Shown: piece after piece, positions 21,919 to 34,136 of the stretch
Layout: the number at the start of each line of letters is the position of its first letter
Position numbering within the stretch: position 1 is the stretch's first letter
Assembly (NCBI RefSeq): GCF_000211415.1
Contig: NZ_GL890775.1
Span: 900,743 to 940,179 of the forward strand
Reading direction: 5' to 3'
DNA: 39,437 bases
From: Enterobacter mori LMG 25706
Lineage (GTDB): Bacteria; Pseudomonadota; Gammaproteobacteria; Enterobacterales; Enterobacteriaceae
Notes under the pieces: model-generated
What the model was told of the DNA's origin: nothing
Databases searched by the model: none
What the model saw: the letters and a program-made list of their open reading frames with translations, nothing else
Translations under genes and position numbers: made by a program

Positions 21919-22554
21919 TTAAAGTTTAAGCAGTTCAGGCCACAGACGCAGTGTGGTTTGCGTAATACTCTGCAGTTTTTCAAGCGTAGCCCCTTCACGG
22001 GCGCTGATGGACATACCCTGTAAAATACAGCTCAGGTATTGCGCCAGCTCCTGCGGGCGGCAGTGCGCCGGGATTTCACCGCGCTGCTGCCGCTGGGCCA
22101 GAAACGTACTTAACGTCTCCTCCTGCATGGCATGGCGTGATTTCACCGTATTGGCAATCTCTTTAGATGAAGCAGCAAGCGTGGCGGAGGTGTTGATCAT
22201 AAAGCAGCCCGCGGGTGTGTCTTTGCTGGTAAAGCAGGTCGCGACGGCACAGAAATAGTCCTGCAACGCCTGTTCAACGCTTTTCTCTTCGCAAAAAAGC
22301 TGTGCTTCGTGTTTTGCCGCAAAGCGCGAGATGTATCTGTCCAGCACTGCCCTGAACAGCCCCTCTTTATTGGTAAATTCCGCATACAGCGTGGGGGCCT
22401 TGGCGCCGGTCGCTTCTACCAGATCGGAAAGCGAGGTCGCTTCGTACCCATGCTGCCAGAAGAGTGTCATGGCCTTATCGAGCGCCGCATCCCTGTCGAA
22501 CACTTTTGGTCGGCCACGGCTTTTCTTTGCGCAACTCGTGACTTCGGTTGTCAT
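21919..22554 (-). CDS. comR: TetR-family repressor ComR (YcfQ)
   Basis: A 211-residue TetR-family regulator close to E. coli ComR, the copper-responsive repressor of bhsA (comC). The N-terminal helix-turn-helix domain covers about residues 20-65: VFDRDAALDKAMTLFWQHGY, then LSDLVEATGAKAPTLYAEFTNKEGL. The C-terminal ligand domain holds several cysteines (in EAQLFCEE, YFCAVATCF, AGCFM and RPQELAQYLSCIL) that could bind copper. The ATG at 22554 has GAGGA upstream. It is divergent from bhsA, and a perfect TATAAT (22590-22595, reverse strand) lies about 40 bp before its start. Confidence 0.94.
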   Translation of the reverse strand: MTTEVTSCAKKSRGRPKVFDRDAALDKAMTLFWQHGYEATSLSDLVEATGAKAPTLYAEFTNKEGLFRAVLDRYISRFAAKHEAQLFCEEKSVEQALQDYFCAVATCFTSKDTPAGCFMINTSATLAASSKEIANTVKSRHAMQEETLSTFLAQRQQRGEIPAHCRPQELAQYLSCILQGMSISAREGATLEKLQSITQTTLRLWPELLKL

Positions 22555-22589
22555 TTGCCGTTGGTCCTCAGTTGGTTTGTTGAATGACC

Positions 22590-22595
22590 ATTATA
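22590..22595 (-). promoter_or_regulatory. -10 box of comR
   Basis: Read on the reverse strand the bases are TATAAT, a perfect -10 hexamer. The -35 at 17-bp spacing (TGGTCG) is poor. The box lies about 90 bp from the nearer repeat motif in this gap. Confidence 0.5.
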
Positions 22596-22682
22596 AAAAT
22601 AAACCTATCCCGCGACCAGCGTAGTTTGCTTAAAAATAAATTAATCATATGGGTATGAAAATTAACGGAAATAAAATTAATT

Positions 22683-22751
22683 TAACGGTCGTTATAAAAA
22701 CATGTTGACGTGTGAGCTGGATCACATCTATCATTTACCTATCGATCGTTA
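22683..22751. promoter_or_regulatory. comR-bhsA control region: paired 12-bp motifs flanking a CRP site
   Basis: TAACGGTCGTTA (22683-22694) and, on the opposite strand, TAACGATCGATA (22740-22751) agree at 10 of 12 positions and are near-palindromic, as expected for TetR-family operators. Between them TGTGA-GCTGGA-TCACA (22711-22726) is a perfect CRP consensus. TTGACG (22705-22710) and TATCAT (22729-22734), 18 bp apart, form a possible bhsA promoter with the CRP site in its spacer; TAAGTA (22750-22755) is an alternative -10 that would place CRP near -41.5. The ComR assignment is inference. Confidence 0.6.
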
Positions 22752-22798
22752 AGTAAATAACTTACGACGCCCAATTCATCTGCCTAAAGGTAAAAATC

Positions 22799-23056
22799 AT
22801 GAAAAACGTAAAAACCCTGATCGCTGCTGCTGTACTTAGCTCACTCTCTTTCGCAAGCTTCGCCGCTGTAGAAGTACAATCTACTCCTGCTGACCAACAA
22901 AAAGTGGGTACCATCTCTGCAAACGCGGGGACAAACCTGGGCTCTCTGGAAGATCAACTGGCGCAGAAAGCGGATGAGATGGGTGCGAAATCATTCCGTA
23001 TCACCTCAGTGACCGGCCCTAACACCCTGCACGGTACTGCTGTTATCTATAAATAA
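22799..23056 (+). CDS. bhsA: Stress-induced periplasmic/outer-membrane protein BhsA (ComC)
   Basis: An 85-residue DUF1471 (YhcN/McbA-type) protein nearly identical to E. coli BhsA, which lowers outer-membrane permeability to copper and affects biofilm formation and stress resistance. A signal peptide (VKTLIAAAVLSSLSFASFA, cleavage near residue 22) precedes the 60-residue mature domain, with VGTISANAGTNLGSLEDQL and FRITSVTGPNTLHGTAVIYK. AAAGGTAAA lies before the ATG. It is divergent from comR, its expected repressor, and ends at a symmetric terminator shared with ldtC. Confidence 0.96.
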   Translation: MKNVKTLIAAAVLSSLSFASFAAVEVQSTPADQQKVGTISANAGTNLGSLEDQLAQKADEMGAKSFRITSVTGPNTLHGTAVIYK

Positions 23057-23090
23057 GCCTGGCTAAACCCTCATTTATGCCACTGCTATA

Positions 23091-23120
23091 AAAAACGCCC
23101 TGCATTTGCAGGGCGTTTTT
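23091..23120. terminator. Bidirectional terminator between bhsA and ldtC
   Basis: ACGCCCTGC pairs with GCAGGGCGT around ATTT, with an A-run on the left and a T-run on the right, so it can stop both rightward bhsA and leftward ldtC transcription. Confidence 0.9.
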
Positions 23121-23128
23121 GTTGGTAC

Positions 23129-24097
23129 TTACATTGACTGCGGAGTGACATTTCCATGTCGCGTGACGTCAATTGGCATTCCTGACCGGGCTTCCATCGC
23201 GCGCTCCATCACCACGCTATCGGTGTTCGTATTCGATTTAAAGCTCACCATCGCGGCATTCAGTGGAATGGGCAGCGTCTGCGGATCGTCACCGAGGTGT
23301 TTTGATAATGGCTGGTGAATTTCGACCAACCGTACGCCACCGGGCTCTTCCGAGGCCTTAATCGGCGTATTGATAATATTCACTTTTGTGCCTGGCGTGA
23401 TCACGCTATAGAGCGTCTTGATGTCGTCATCGCGCAGACGAATACACCCGGAGCTGACTCGCATACCGATGCCGAAATCCGCATTCGTTCCATGCAGCAG
23501 ATAAACCCCACCATATGCCGCGAGGCGGATCGCGTGATGACCCATTGGGTTGTCCGGGCCCGCCGGCACGACGGTGGGCAGATCGATACCCTGAGCTTTA
23601 TAGCGTGCGCGAATATTTGCCGTGGGTGTCCAGGTTGGGTTAGCACGTTTATCCGACACGGTAGTAACCATGGTTGGCGTCAGTGTGTCCCCGCCCAGCT
23701 GGCCGATACCGATTGGATAAACGGTCACTTCTTTTTTACCCGGCGGATAATAGTAAAGTCGAAGCTCGGCAAGGTTAATCACGATCCCCTGTCGTGGTGC
23801 ATCAGGAAGAATGGTCTGAAGCGGGATGGTCAGCACGCTGCCAGCACGCGGCACGTAAGGATCGACACCGGGGTTGGCCTGCAGCAAGGCCAGGAAGCCG
23901 ACGTTATATTTTTTGGCAATGGCCTCCAGCGAACCCCCGTTATCTTCAACAACATGAAAACGGTTTTGCCCGACAACGTTGCTGCCAGGGGGGGGAAGGG
24001 GCCAGGTGTTTGCGCGTGCAGGCAGCGCAACGGCTACCGTAGCGGCAAGCGCAAGCAGGGTGATCCAGCGAGTTAAACGCGAAGCGGTCATTATCAT
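23129..24097 (-). CDS. ldtC: L,D-transpeptidase LdtC (YcfS)
   Basis: LdtC attaches Braun lipoprotein to peptidoglycan at diaminopimelate, acting in the periplasm. The 322-residue precursor has a signal peptide ending at PARA-N near residue 29, a LysM-like domain (FHVVEDNGGSLEAIAKKYNV through GSVLTIP, about 47-91), and a YkuD domain. The nucleophile Cys218 lies in MRVSSGCIRLRDDD, with His202 in LHGTNADFG and the upstream GHHAIRL. The ATG at 24097 gives MIMTASRLTRW; one at 24091 is also possible. It is convergent with bhsA. E. coli keeps the paralogues erfK and ybiS elsewhere. Confidence 0.95.
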   Translation of the reverse strand: MIMTASRLTRWITLLALAATVAVALPARANTWPLPPPGSNVVGQNRFHVVEDNGGSLEAIAKKYNVGFLALLQANPGVDPYVPRAGSVLTIPLQTILPDAPRQGIVINLAELRLYYYPPGKKEVTVYPIGIGQLGGDTLTPTMVTTVSDKRANPTWTPTANIRARYKAQGIDLPTVVPAGPDNPMGHHAIRLAAYGGVYLLHGTNADFGIGMRVSSGCIRLRDDDIKTLYSVITPGTKVNIINTPIKASEEPGGVRLVEIHQPLSKHLGDDPQTLPIPLNAAMVSFKSNTNTDSVVMERAMEARSGMPIDVTRHGNVTPQSM

Positions 24098-24200
24098 AAT
24101 CCCTATAAATGATAAGGTTATTGTTTTATAAAGAGTTAATGATAATTATGGCGAAGAGGTGTGTCGGGAAGATCGGGTGAAGTGCAAAGAGTTTGTAAAT

Positions 24201-24233
24201 TCTCCCCCGTCAGCCAGGCGCTAACGGGGGAGA
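24201..24233 (-). terminator. Hairpin downstream of mfd
   Basis: TCTCCCCCGT (24201-24210) pairs perfectly with ACGGGGGAGA (24224-24233) just after the mfd stop. Read leftward, the stem is followed by ATTTAC rather than a T-run, so termination may be inefficient. Confidence 0.6.
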
Positions 24234-24236
24234 AGA

Positions 24237-27200
24237 TTACGCGATAGCGTTCTCTTCAAGCTGGCGCATAAAGTTGCGCACCCAGTCCATGCGGGTTTTG
24301 CGTTCTGTCAGTTCCTGAGTAAAACGCAGACGCGTCGGGCCGTCCAGGCGGAAGTGCTGCGGCTGTTTTTGCAGCAAACCAATCAACCACATTGGATCGA
24401 CATGGTTTTTTTCCGCGAACTCAATCACGCCGCCTTTTTCATTCCCTTCGAGCTTACGAATGCCCAGCTTTTGCGCCTGCTGACGAAGCCGCGCAATATC
24501 CAGCAGATTTCGCGCGGCATCCGGCAGCAGCCCGAAGCGGTCGATCAGCTCCACCTTAATCTCTTCCAGCTCGTTTTCTTTTTTCGCGCTGGCGATACGT
24601 TTGTAGAATGACAGACGGGTATTCACATCAGGAATGAAATCATCCGGCAGCAGGGAAGGCATACGCAATTCCACCTCGGTCTGCTGGCTGGTCAAATCTT
24701 CCAGCGACGGCTCGCGTCCGGCCTTCAGCGCATCGACGGCATTTTCCAGCAGTTCCATATAGAGCGAGAAGCCGATGGTCTCCATCGAGCCGCTCTGGTC
24801 TTCACCCAGCAGTTCACCGGCACCGCGGATCTCGAGATCGTGTGTCGCCAGCGCAAAGCCTGCGCCAAGGTCTTCCAGTGACGCGATGGCTTCCAGACGC
24901 TTTTGCGCGTCGGTGGTCATCGCTTTAGGATGCGGCGTCAGCAGCCAGGCGTAGGCCTGATGATGCGAACGCCCGACGCGACCGCGCAACTGGTGCAGCT
25001 GCGCCAGACCAAAGTGATCCGCGCGTTCAATAATGATCGTGTTCGCGGTCGGGATATCAATACCGGTTTCAATGATGGTGGTACACACCAGCACGTTGAA
25101 GCGCTGGTGGTGGAAATCATTCATCACCCGCTCCAGCTCGCGCTCGCGCATCTGTCCGTGACCGATAGCGATACGCGCTTCCGGCACCAGCTCCCCCAGC
25201 CTGTCCGCCGCTTTTTGAATGTTTTCCACGTCGTTGTAGAGGTAGTACACCTGACCGCCGCGCAGCACTTCACGCAGGATCGCTTCGCGCACCACCAGAT
25301 TGTCATATTCGCGGACAAAGGTTTTTACCGCCAGACGGCGCGCCGGTGGCGTGGCGATAATCGACAGATCGCGCATGCCGCTCATCGCCATGTTCAGCGT
25401 ACGCGGGATAGGCGTTGCGGTCAGGGTCAGAATGTCGACGTCGGCGCGCATCGCTTTGATGCGCTCCTTATGGCGCACCCCGAAGCGGTGCTCTTCGTCG
25501 ACGATCAGCAGCCCCAGATCTTTCCACTTCACGTCGCTTTGTAGCAGCTTGTGGGTGCCGATCAGGATATCGATTTTACCTTCACTTGCCTGTTCAAGAA
25601 TTTGCGTCTGCTCTTTAGCGCTGCGAAAACGCGACAGCATCTCGATACGCACTGGCCAGTTGGCAAAGCGGTCGCGGAAGTTGTCGAAGTGCTGCTGGGC
25701 AAGCAGGGTAGTAGGCACCAGCACCGCCACCTGCTTGTTATTCTCAACGGCCAGGAAAGCGGCGCGCATCGCGACTTCAGTTTTACCGAAGCCCACATCA
25801 CCGCACACTAAGCGGTCCATCGCCAGCGGCTGGCACATGTCGCTCAGCACCGCGTTAATGGCCTGCGCCTGATCCGGCGTGGTTTCAAACGGGAAACTGT
25901 CGCAGAACAGCTGATACTGCTCTTTATCATGCTTAAACGCATAACCTTCTTTGGCCGCGCGCTGGGCATAGATGTCCAGCAGCTCGGCCGCCACGTCGCG
26001 CACTTTTTCCGCCGCCTTCTGGCGCGCGCGCGCCCAGGCGTCGCCGCCCAGCTTGTGCAGCGGTGCATTATCTTCGGCACCGCCTGCATAGCGGCTGATC
26101 AGGTGCAGGGACGAGACCGGCACATAGAGTTTGGCGTCGTTGGCGTAGGTCAGCATCAGGTATTCGCCTTTGATGCCGCCCGCTTCAAGGGTGGTCATCC
26201 CCTGGTAGCGTCCGACGCCGTGCTCGAGGTGAACAATCGGCTGGCCCGGATGCAGTTCGGCCAGGTTACGGATCAGCGTGTCCGGGTTGATGGTGCGACG
26301 GCTATCCTGACGGCGGCGCGCCACGCGCTCGCCGAGAAGGTCGCTTTCGCAAATTAGCGCCAGGTTGTTGAGCGCGTCGATAAACCCATGCTCAGCGGCA
26401 CCGATCATCAGATAGCGGCCCGTTCCGGTGGCATCGTCCAGCCGCAAAATGCGCTTTGGCGCGATCTTGATGCGGCCAAGCAGTTCGCCTAACGCTTCGC
26501 GACGACCTTCGCTCTCAACGGAGAACACCACCGGCCCGGTAAAGGATTCCAGGAACTTGCGCAGATTATCCAGCGGGGATTTTTGCTGCGCCTGAACGGA
26601 GAGGTCCGGCAGCGTTTGGAACGCCAGGTTGGTATTGGCCGCTTTATCCGCGAGCGAGTCGGTTCTGAGCTGCATGCGCGGCCAGCGCTTCAGTTCGGCG
26701 TTGAGCTCGTCGGTGCGCAGCCAAAGCGTTTCCGGCGGCAGCAGCGGACGCATCGGATCCACGCCACGGTTTTCGAAGCGAGCGCGGGTTTCACTTTCAA
26801 AGCGGCTGGCGCTGGCCTCGATATCCCCGGTGTTTACAATCAGCGTGTTCGCCGGGAAATAGCTGAACAGCGCGGGTAGCGCCTCGTTGAAGAACAGGGG
26901 CTGCCAGTATTCGATCCCGGCAGGCAGCGTGCCTTTGCTGACCTGCTGATAAATGTGCTCGGCATCGCGCTTCACGTCGAACCTCTCGCGCCACTGGCTG
27001 CGGAACAGCTCGATAGCGGTTTTGTCCGTCGGGAATTCATGTGCGGGCAGCAGGTTGATGGATTCCACTTCTTCCAGCGTGCGCTGCGTGTCGGCGTCGA
27101 ACACGCGCAGGCTGTCGATTTCATCATCAAAGAAATCCAGGCGGTACGGCTGGTCGCTGCCCATTGGGTAAAGATCGAGCAGCGCGCCGCGGGTGGCGTA

Positions 27201-27683
27201 TTCCCCATGCTCCATCACCTGATCGACATGGCGATAACCGGCACCGTCAAGCTGCGCGCGCAGGGCATCCCGCGACAGGCGCTGGCCTTTTTTCATCACC
27301 AGCGCGTGGCCGTGAAGATAGCTGTGCGGGCAGACGCGCTGCATCAGCGTATTGACCGGCACAATTAACACGCCGCGCTGCATGGTCGGAAGCTGATACA
27401 GCGTTGACAGGCGTGAAGAGATGATCTCCTGATGCGGGGAGAAGCTGTCATACGGCAGCGTTTCCCAGTCGGCGAGGCTGGACACCAGGCTATCGGTAAA
27501 TTGACGGATTTCGTCATGCAGGCGCAGGGCATTTTGCATATCCGGGGCAACCAACACCACCGGGCCGGGATGGCGCTCAGCGATTTCTGCCACCAGCGTG
27601 GCGCACGCCGCGCCCGTGAGTTCGCCCAGCTGGCGTTGGTCGCCTGCTTTTACAGGCAAGGTAAAGCGATAGTGTTCAGGCAT
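24237..27683 (-). CDS. mfd: Transcription-repair coupling factor Mfd
   Basis: Mfd removes RNA polymerase stalled at DNA damage and recruits UvrA to begin nucleotide excision repair. I chose the ATG at 27683, giving MPEHYRFTLPVKAGDQ and 1148 residues, the E. coli length; an upstream start would add 17 unrelated residues. Order of domains: UvrB-like N-terminal region (about 1-340), linker, RNA-polymerase interaction domain with VHLEHGVGRYQGM (about 475-545), then the SF2 translocase: Walker A GDVGFGKTEVAMRAAF, DEEHRFG, TATPIPRTL, TTIIETGIDIPTANT and QLRGRVGR. A C-terminal TRCF domain follows. It is a single gene on the reverse strand. Confidence 0.97.
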   Translation of the reverse strand: MPEHYRFTLPVKAGDQRQLGELTGAACATLVAEIAERHPGPVVLVAPDMQNALRLHDEIRQFTDSLVSSLADWETLPYDSFSPHQEIISSRLSTLYQLPTMQRGVLIVPVNTLMQRVCPHSYLHGHALVMKKGQRLSRDALRAQLDGAGYRHVDQVMEHGEYATRGALLDLYPMGSDQPYRLDFFDDEIDSLRVFDADTQRTLEEVESINLLPAHEFPTDKTAIELFRSQWRERFDVKRDAEHIYQQVSKGTLPAGIEYWQPLFFNEALPALFSYFPANTLIVNTGDIEASASRFESETRARFENRGVDPMRPLLPPETLWLRTDELNAELKRWPRMQLRTDSLADKAANTNLAFQTLPDLSVQAQQKSPLDNLRKFLESFTGPVVFSVESEGRREALGELLGRIKIAPKRILRLDDATGTGRYLMIGAAEHGFIDALNNLALICESDLLGERVARRRQDSRRTINPDTLIRNLAELHPGQPIVHLEHGVGRYQGMTTLEAGGIKGEYLMLTYANDAKLYVPVSSLHLISRYAGGAEDNAPLHKLGGDAWARARQKAAEKVRDVAAELLDIYAQRAAKEGYAFKHDKEQYQLFCDSFPFETTPDQAQAINAVLSDMCQPLAMDRLVCGDVGFGKTEVAMRAAFLAVENNKQVAVLVPTTLLAQQHFDNFRDRFANWPVRIEMLSRFRSAKEQTQILEQASEGKIDILIGTHKLLQSDVKWKDLGLLIVDEEHRFGVRHKERIKAMRADVDILTLTATPIPRTLNMAMSGMRDLSIIATPPARRLAVKTFVREYDNLVVREAILREVLRGGQVYYLYNDVENIQKAADRLGELVPEARIAIGHGQMRERELERVMNDFHHQRFNVLVCTTIIETGIDIPTANTIIIERADHFGLAQLHQLRGRVGRSHHQAYAWLLTPHPKAMTTDAQKRLEAIASLEDLGAGFALATHDLEIRGAGELLGEDQSGSMETIGFSLYMELLENAVDALKAGREPSLEDLTSQQTEVELRMPSLLPDDFIPDVNTRLSFYKRIASAKKENELEEIKVELIDRFGLLPDAARNLLDIARLRQQAQKLGIRKLEGNEKGGVIEFAEKNHVDPMWLIGLLQKQPQHFRLDGPTRLRFTQELTERKTRMDWVRNFMRQLEENAIA

Positions 27684-27803
27684 GGCTATGTCAGAGTCTC
27701 TTATGGATATACCAACAGTATTGGGGCATATCACTGATACGCAATGTCTTTATTATCCTCGATCGCTTTGCATTAGCAAATCGTAAGCGTATGGGAGGCA
27801 ATT

Positions 27804-27822
27804 CGCCCCCGAAAAGGGGGCG
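27804..27822 (-). terminator. Hairpin downstream of ycfT
   Basis: CGCCCCC (27804-27810) pairs with GGGGGCG (27816-27822) around GAAAA. No T-run follows on the reverse strand. The 148-bp ycfT-mfd gap otherwise holds only A/T-rich sequence likely to contain the mfd promoter. Confidence 0.5.
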
Positions 27823-27831
27823 GAGAGGGCA

Positions 27832-28905
27832 TCAACGGGTAGCGGTTGATGGGGAGAGCGTAGCGGGTGGGGAGAAAAAGACATCACCAAAGAGAGAGGT
27901 GGAAATCTTGCGTATGCCAAGCCCTACAAGGGTGCAGACCAGCAGGCTGGCGAACGGATAGACCAGAATCAGCGTTAACTCGGCCCACACCGGCCAGTAC
28001 GCGGCATTCATTTCACCAATCAGGCACAGGCTAAAAGCCTCTATCAAAATGCGATGCGTGGTGTAAATCGCAATGGTATTCGAACCCACCACATTCAGCA
28101 GGTTTCCTGGATGGACGGCATAACGTTGCTCAACGCTGTAGAAAAGCTTCATGATCAGTACAATCGACAGCAATGAGAGCGGGAGAGGGACGTTTGCAAA
28201 CCACAGCACCACGGATACCGCTCCGAACGCGACCAGCACCAGCCAGACGCGACCTATTTCCAGCCCCTTCATCCAGGCCATAAGCTGGGCACCGTACCAC
28301 GCGCCCAGGCTGTAGTAGATCATATTACGCACGACGCTGTTCATTCCCCACCACGGCAGCGGCAGGAAGTTAATGGCAATGCTCGCCAGCGCCAGCAGGC
28401 CCAGAACAGGCAGCTTCCAGCGGCTCAGCAGTTTGCACAGGGTGAAATAGACCACCAGGGCATACAGATACCACAGGCTGGTGCTGGCAGTGAGCATACC
28501 CAGAATAAAGCCCGAGACAGAGTCGGCGTAGGCCGCATTCGAGGACGTTGCCAGTTCACGTTCCGGTGCGAGCCAGGCATTGAGGTGGGTCAGCGCCTGC
28601 CACTGAAGTATTCCCCATAGCGCCAGCACCCAGACGATGCTCCAGATGCGCTTGTCGAGGCTGGTGCGCCAGTCTACTTCATCAATATATCGGCGGATCA
28701 GAAAGCCGGAGATAAAGAAGAACACCGGCATGCGGAAGGGGGCGAGATACAGGTTAAAATAGACCCAGCATTTGGCGAGAAGCCCTGACAGCGGATGCTG
28801 CAGCCCGCTGAGATGAGGATAAAAGGTGATGACCGAGTGGTAAATCACCACCAGGCAGATGCACAGCCCCTTTATCTGATTAATCCATAATGCTTTTTGT
28901 TTCAT
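27832..28905 (-). CDS. ycfT: Acyltransferase-3-family membrane protein YcfT
   Basis: A 357-residue multi-pass inner-membrane protein, the same length as E. coli YcfT. I chose the ATG at 28905 (MKQKALWINQIKGLCICL); an upstream start adds 59 residues unlike the family. INQIKGLCICLVVIYHSVI near residues 8-26 is the opening of the acyltransferase-3 family with its conserved His, and FRMPVFFFISGFLIRRY is the second hallmark. About ten hydrophobic segments follow, with VVGSNTIAIYTTHRILIE near the end. Such proteins acylate sugars or lipids; the substrate of YcfT is unknown. It is divergent from lolC. Confidence 0.92.
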   Translation of the reverse strand: MKQKALWINQIKGLCICLVVIYHSVITFYPHLSGLQHPLSGLLAKCWVYFNLYLAPFRMPVFFFISGFLIRRYIDEVDWRTSLDKRIWSIVWVLALWGILQWQALTHLNAWLAPERELATSSNAAYADSVSGFILGMLTASTSLWYLYALVVYFTLCKLLSRWKLPVLGLLALASIAINFLPLPWWGMNSVVRNMIYYSLGAWYGAQLMAWMKGLEIGRVWLVLVAFGAVSVVLWFANVPLPLSLLSIVLIMKLFYSVEQRYAVHPGNLLNVVGSNTIAIYTTHRILIEAFSLCLIGEMNAAYWPVWAELTLILVYPFASLLVCTLVGLGIRKISTSLFGDVFFSPPATLSPSTATR

Positions 28906-32300
<3,395 letters not shown>

Positions 32301-32354
32301 TTTCGTCATGGTTTAGCGGTCTTTAGGCCGCTGGATCAAGCAGAGGAATGCATC

Positions 32355-33266
32355 ATGTATTACGGATTTGATATTGGCGGCACCAAGATTGCGCTCGGCG
32401 TGTTTGATAAAGACCTCAAACTGCAGTGGGAAACCCGCGTTCCCACGCCGCGCGAAAGCTACGACGAATTTTTAACCGCCATTGCCGCACTGGTGGCGCA
32501 AGCCGATGAACGCTTTGGCGTGAAAGGCAGCGTCGGCATCGGCATTCCGGGCATGCCCGAAACCGACGATGGCACGCTGTATGCCGCCAACGTGCCTGCC
32601 GCCAGCGGCAAACCGCTGCGCGCCGATCTCTCTGCCCTCCTTGAACGCGATGTGCGTTTAGATAACGATGCCAACTGTTTTGCCCTCTCCGAAGCCTGGG
32701 ATGATGAGTTCCGTCAGTACCCACTGGTGATGGGGCTGATCCTCGGTACCGGCGTCGGCGGGGGAATTGTGATCAACGGTAAGCCGATTACCGGGCGCAG
32801 CTACATCACCGGCGAGTTTGGTCACATCCGTCTGCCGGTGGACGCGCTGGAGGTCGTTGGGCGTGATTTTCCGCTCACCCGCTGCGGCTGCGGCCAGCAC
32901 GGCTGTATTGAGAACACTCTCTCCGGCCGCGGGTTTGCATGGCTTTACGAACACTTCTATCATCAGAAACTTGAAGCCCCCCAAATTATTACCCCGTGGG
33001 AGCAAGGGGATGCGCAGGCGCGTGAGCACGTCGAGCGCTATCTTGATCTGCTGGCGGTGTGTCTGGGAAATATTCTCACCATCGTCGACCCGGATCTGCT
33101 GGTGATTGGGGGAGGGCTATCAAACTTTACTGCGATTACGGAACAGCTGTCCGGGCGTTTGCCCCGACATTTATTGCCGGTCGCCCGCGTGCCGCGTATT
33201 GAACGCGCGCGACACGGGGACGCGGGAGGCATGCGCGGAGCCGCATTCCTTCATCTCACCGATTAG
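32355..33266 (+). CDS. nagK: N-acetylglucosamine kinase NagK
   Basis: NagK phosphorylates GlcNAc released during murein recycling to GlcNAc-6-phosphate; it is a ROK-family enzyme. The 303-residue protein equals the E. coli length. It has the phosphate-binding [11 protein letters not shown] (5-15), [13 protein letters not shown] with the catalytic Asp, [10 protein letters not shown], and the ROK zinc site in [25 protein letters not shown] precedes the ATG. It uses GlcNAc made by NagZ, encoded 13 kb away in the same window. cobB follows after 14 bp. Confidence 0.97.
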   Translation: MYYGFDIGGTKIALGVFDKDLKLQWETRVPTPRESYDEFLTAIAALVAQADERFGVKGSVGIGIPGMPETDDGTLYAANVPAASGKPLRADLSALLERDVRLDNDANCFALSEAWDDEFRQYPLVMGLILGTGVGGGIVINGKPITGRSYITGEFGHIRLPVDALEVVGRDFPLTRCGCGQHGCIENTLSGRGFAWLYEHFYHQKLEAPQIITPWEQGDAQAREHVERYLDLLAVCLGNILTIVDPDLLVIGGGLSNFTAITEQLSGRLPRHLLPVARVPRIERARHGDAGGMRGAAFLHLTD

Positions 33267-33280
33267 TCTACGAGGTTTCT

Positions 33281-34102
33281 ATGCTGTCGCGTCGCCAGGG
33301 TCGACTCAGCCGTTTTCGCAAAAACAAACGCCGCTTGCGTGAGCGCTTGCGCCAGCGGATCTTTTTCAGAGACAGAATGATGCCAGAAGCGATGGATAAA
33401 CCCAGAGTGGTGGTGCTGACCGGCGCGGGGATCTCCGCCGAGTCAGGAATTCGAACCTTCCGCGCGGCGGACGGGCTGTGGGAAGAGCACCGTGTCGAGG
33501 ACGTGGCGACGCCGGAAGGTTTCGCCCGCGATCCGGACCTGGTGCAGGCGTTTTATAACGCCCGCCGTCGTCAGCTTCAGCAGCCTGAGATTGCGCCGAA
33601 TGCGGCGCATCTTGCGCTGGCTAAGCTGGAAGAGGCGCTGGGGGATCGTTTTCTGCTGGTGACGCAGAATATCGATAACCTGCATGAGCGTGCGGGTAAC
33701 AAGAATATCATTCACATGCACGGCGAGCTGCTCAAGGTTCGCTGCGCCTGGAGCGGTCAGGTGCTGGACTGGAAAGAGGACGTGCTGCCGGAAGACAAAT
33801 GCCATTGCTGTCAGTTTCCTGCGCGTTTACGCCCGCACGTGGTGTGGTTCGGCGAAATGCCGCTGGGCATGGATGAGATCTACAGCGCGCTGGCGATGGC
33901 GGACGTGTTCATTGCCATCGGCACGTCCGGGCACGTCTATCCGGCGGCGGGATTTGTTCACGAGGCTAAACTCCAGGGCGCGCATACGGTAGAGCTTAAT
34001 CTGGAGCCGAGTCAGGTGGGTAGTGAGTTTGAAGAAAAACACTATGGTCTGGCAAGTGAAGTGGTGCCAGCTTTTGTGGATAAACTCCTGAAGGGGCTGT
34101 AG
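33281..34102 (+). CDS. cobB: NAD-dependent protein deacylase CobB (sirtuin)
   Basis: CobB removes acetyl and other acyl groups from lysines, for example on acetyl-CoA synthetase, using NAD. The 273-residue long form has a basic N-terminal extension (residues 1-37, rich in Arg and Lys); a shorter form can start at Met38 (33392), as known for Salmonella and E. coli. The NAD motif is [14 protein letters not shown] (48-61), the class III markers are Tyr92 and Arg95 in FYNARRRQ, and the catalytic His147 lies in HMHGELL. Cys155, Cys174, Cys176 and Cys177 fall in the zinc module. It ends about six residues before E. coli CobB. Confidence 0.96.
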   Translation: MLSRRQGRLSRFRKNKRRLRERLRQRIFFRDRMMPEAMDKPRVVVLTGAGISAESGIRTFRAADGLWEEHRVEDVATPEGFARDPDLVQAFYNARRRQLQQPEIAPNAAHLALAKLEEALGDRFLLVTQNIDNLHERAGNKNIIHMHGELLKVRCAWSGQVLDWKEDVLPEDKCHCCQFPARLRPHVVWFGEMPLGMDEIYSALAMADVFIAIGTSGHVYPAAGFVHEAKLQGAHTVELNLEPSQVGSEFEEKHYGLASEVVPAFVDKLLKGL

Positions 34103-34105
34103 TTG

Positions 34106-34132
34106 TGACGGGCGACATCGCGTCGCCCGTCA
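34106..34132. other. Hairpin between convergent cobB and potD
   Basis: TGACGGGCGAC (34106-34116) pairs perfectly with GTCGCCCGTCA (34122-34132), an 11-bp stem with an ATCGC loop, filling almost the whole 34-bp gap. It has no T-run on either side but is placed to end both transcripts. Confidence 0.65.
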
Positions 34133-34136
34133 TATC

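Noticed and set aside
24903..25544. Long forward-strand frames opposite mfd
   Set aside because: Composition mirrors the mfd codons; no start signal or known domain.
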